A stretch of 64,000 nt of DNA from Climacium dendroides. Its lineage: Eukaryota > Streptophyta > Bryopsida > Hypnales > Climaciaceae. Made by a program: the position numbers and the translations under genes. Shown piece by piece: positions 62,947 through 64,000 of the stretch. Positions within the stretch are counted from its first letter, which is position 1; each line of letters opens with the position of its first letter. The notes under the pieces are model-generated. The model did no database searches, was not told where the DNA came from, and saw nothing but the letters and a program-made list of their open reading frames with translations. The stretch lies in contig OX467084.1 in NCBI GenBank assembly GCA_950106755.1, positions 34,599,213 through 34,663,212 on the forward strand, read 5' to 3'.

Positions 62947-64000
62947 CTCAACAAATCAATCAATTTAGCCCCTAGATTTAATAGCACTTTTTTACTTGTG
63001 CACAACTTAACTCTAGAATGTTGGATTGGTCATCATAAAAATAATCCTTGTAGATACAATGTGAATCATCTACTGCCCCCCTCCCATTTGAGAATTCATG
63101 AGAGGTCAAATACAGGGTAAGACCTCCTTTTTGCATATAAAATTTCAAAGATAAACATGTGCACTTTTGTCGTACATAGAAGGATTTTCTGTCATCCATT
63201 GGCCACTTTTAGGCTACCACATTGGTACAAGGTTAAAATGATATTCAAGAAACTTGAGATACCATACACAATAACCATGTAACAAGTTTATTCCATTGAA
63301 AACAAAATTAGGAATAATTGTGTGTTTACATCACTTAAGGATTCTAACAAATCAACTAATCGAAAATGACACTTGTTTATTTGTTTTCAAAATAACAATA
63401 ATATTAAATTTAATTAGCTTATGTTATTAATATGAACAATTCTTCCAAATTATCACTAATAGAAAGATGGTGTGCATAAATAAGGGAAATGATTACAAAA
63501 GATCCACAATTGGTCTAATTAGTCATTTCTTGAGGATCTTTTTTTGGTCTACACAAGTCATATTTGCACTAGGGTGTATTAAAATTTGATTTGTTGTTGT
63601 GACAATTAGATGCTTTTCTCATTTGGATTCTCTCATGGATAGACATGTACATTCTCTAATCGTGAAGAAAAGCACAAAGTATAGCACCAAGGAATAGAAT
63701 TTTCCTAGTTACTTATTTAAATGTGCATTTGTTAGTTCATTTTGTAATTGAATTTAATATTGTAGTTATATTTTTATGAATTGCTTTAGAAATGAAGACT
63801 TCTATGGTACAATGAGTCAATAAATCATACAATCGTATAAGATGGGGTGTGCTAAATGTATCATATAGGATGATGTTGAATATTTCAAACTACTAACAAT
63901 GAACATTTCAACCCTAAAACAATATGTCCATCACCATGATCATTAGCCAAAAAATTCTTCTCTAAGAAGATAAAATAGTTGCATTCCTTATTTTTGAACG
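62947..64000. other. Cytochrome c1 intron sequence to the window edge
   Basis: No further exon of cytochrome c1 is recognisable. The stretch at about 63,130-63,205 is a dispersed repeat related to 1,610-1,725; the rest is AT-rich without features. Confidence 0.5.

Noticed and set aside
1..64000. Search for tRNA genes, rRNA, CRISPR arrays and LTR retrotransposons
   Set aside because: No T-loop-like box with a matching cloverleaf, no rRNA core, no regularly spaced repeats with unique spacers and no reverse transcriptase or integrase motifs were seen by eye.

Overview
The window is nuclear DNA from a streptophyte, most likely a seedless land plant. It holds four spliced genes with ordinary GT-AG introns. 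Their proteins look plant-like: a VARICOSE-type decapping scaffold, an ABC1K/ADCK2-like kinase and a mitochondrial cytochrome c1. The fourth gene encodes a coiled-coil axonemal protein of the CFAP157 type, which implies flagellated sperm and argues against a flowering plant or conifer. I cannot name the genus. Genes are islands of moderate GC in very AT-rich DNA full of small transposon relics.

Layout: 1-4.5 kb holds tandem and dispersed repeats and then the 3' side of the decapping gene. 4,538-12,119 (minus) is a complete 13-exon VARICOSE/EDC4 coding region (1,549 aa), with a probable 5'UTR exon near 13.1 kb. 13.8-22.5 kb is repeats: a 57-bp minisatellite, a TTAA-flanked element, a composite repeat, tandem arrays and a CACTA-type MITE. 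22.6-26.0 kb (minus) is a decayed autonomous Helitron, split by a second CACTA-type MITE. 26.1-28.5 kb holds arrays and a long inverted-repeat element. 29,033-33,296 (plus) is a six-exon ABC1 kinase gene (666 aa). 33.7-35.4 kb is repeats; 37.5-40.0 kb (plus) is a broken hAT transposase. 42,567-50,957 (minus) is the nine-exon CFAP157-like gene (428 aa). 51.2-52.7 kb is a GC-richer intergenic segment with a duplicated block and a possible small gene. 53-56.4 kb holds two more TTAA-flanked elements. 56,382-62,946 (minus) carries the last six exons of cytochrome c1, whose N-terminal exons lie beyond the right edge.

The genes do not form a pathway. Two proteins belong to mitochondria (cytochrome c1 of complex III; an ABC1 kinase of the family that supports coenzyme Q metabolism), one to P-bodies and one to the flagellum. 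All splice joins given were read by eye; the reading frame stays open through every junction in all four models.

The most unusual signal is a set of about eight loci, mostly 0.6-1.1 kb, with short inverted ends beginning CCC and ending GGG, bounded by TTAA or a one-base variant. This is the signature of piggyBac-type DNA transposons. At least four copies share internal sequence. Alongside them are three or four CACTA-like MITEs, three with matching 3-bp target duplications.
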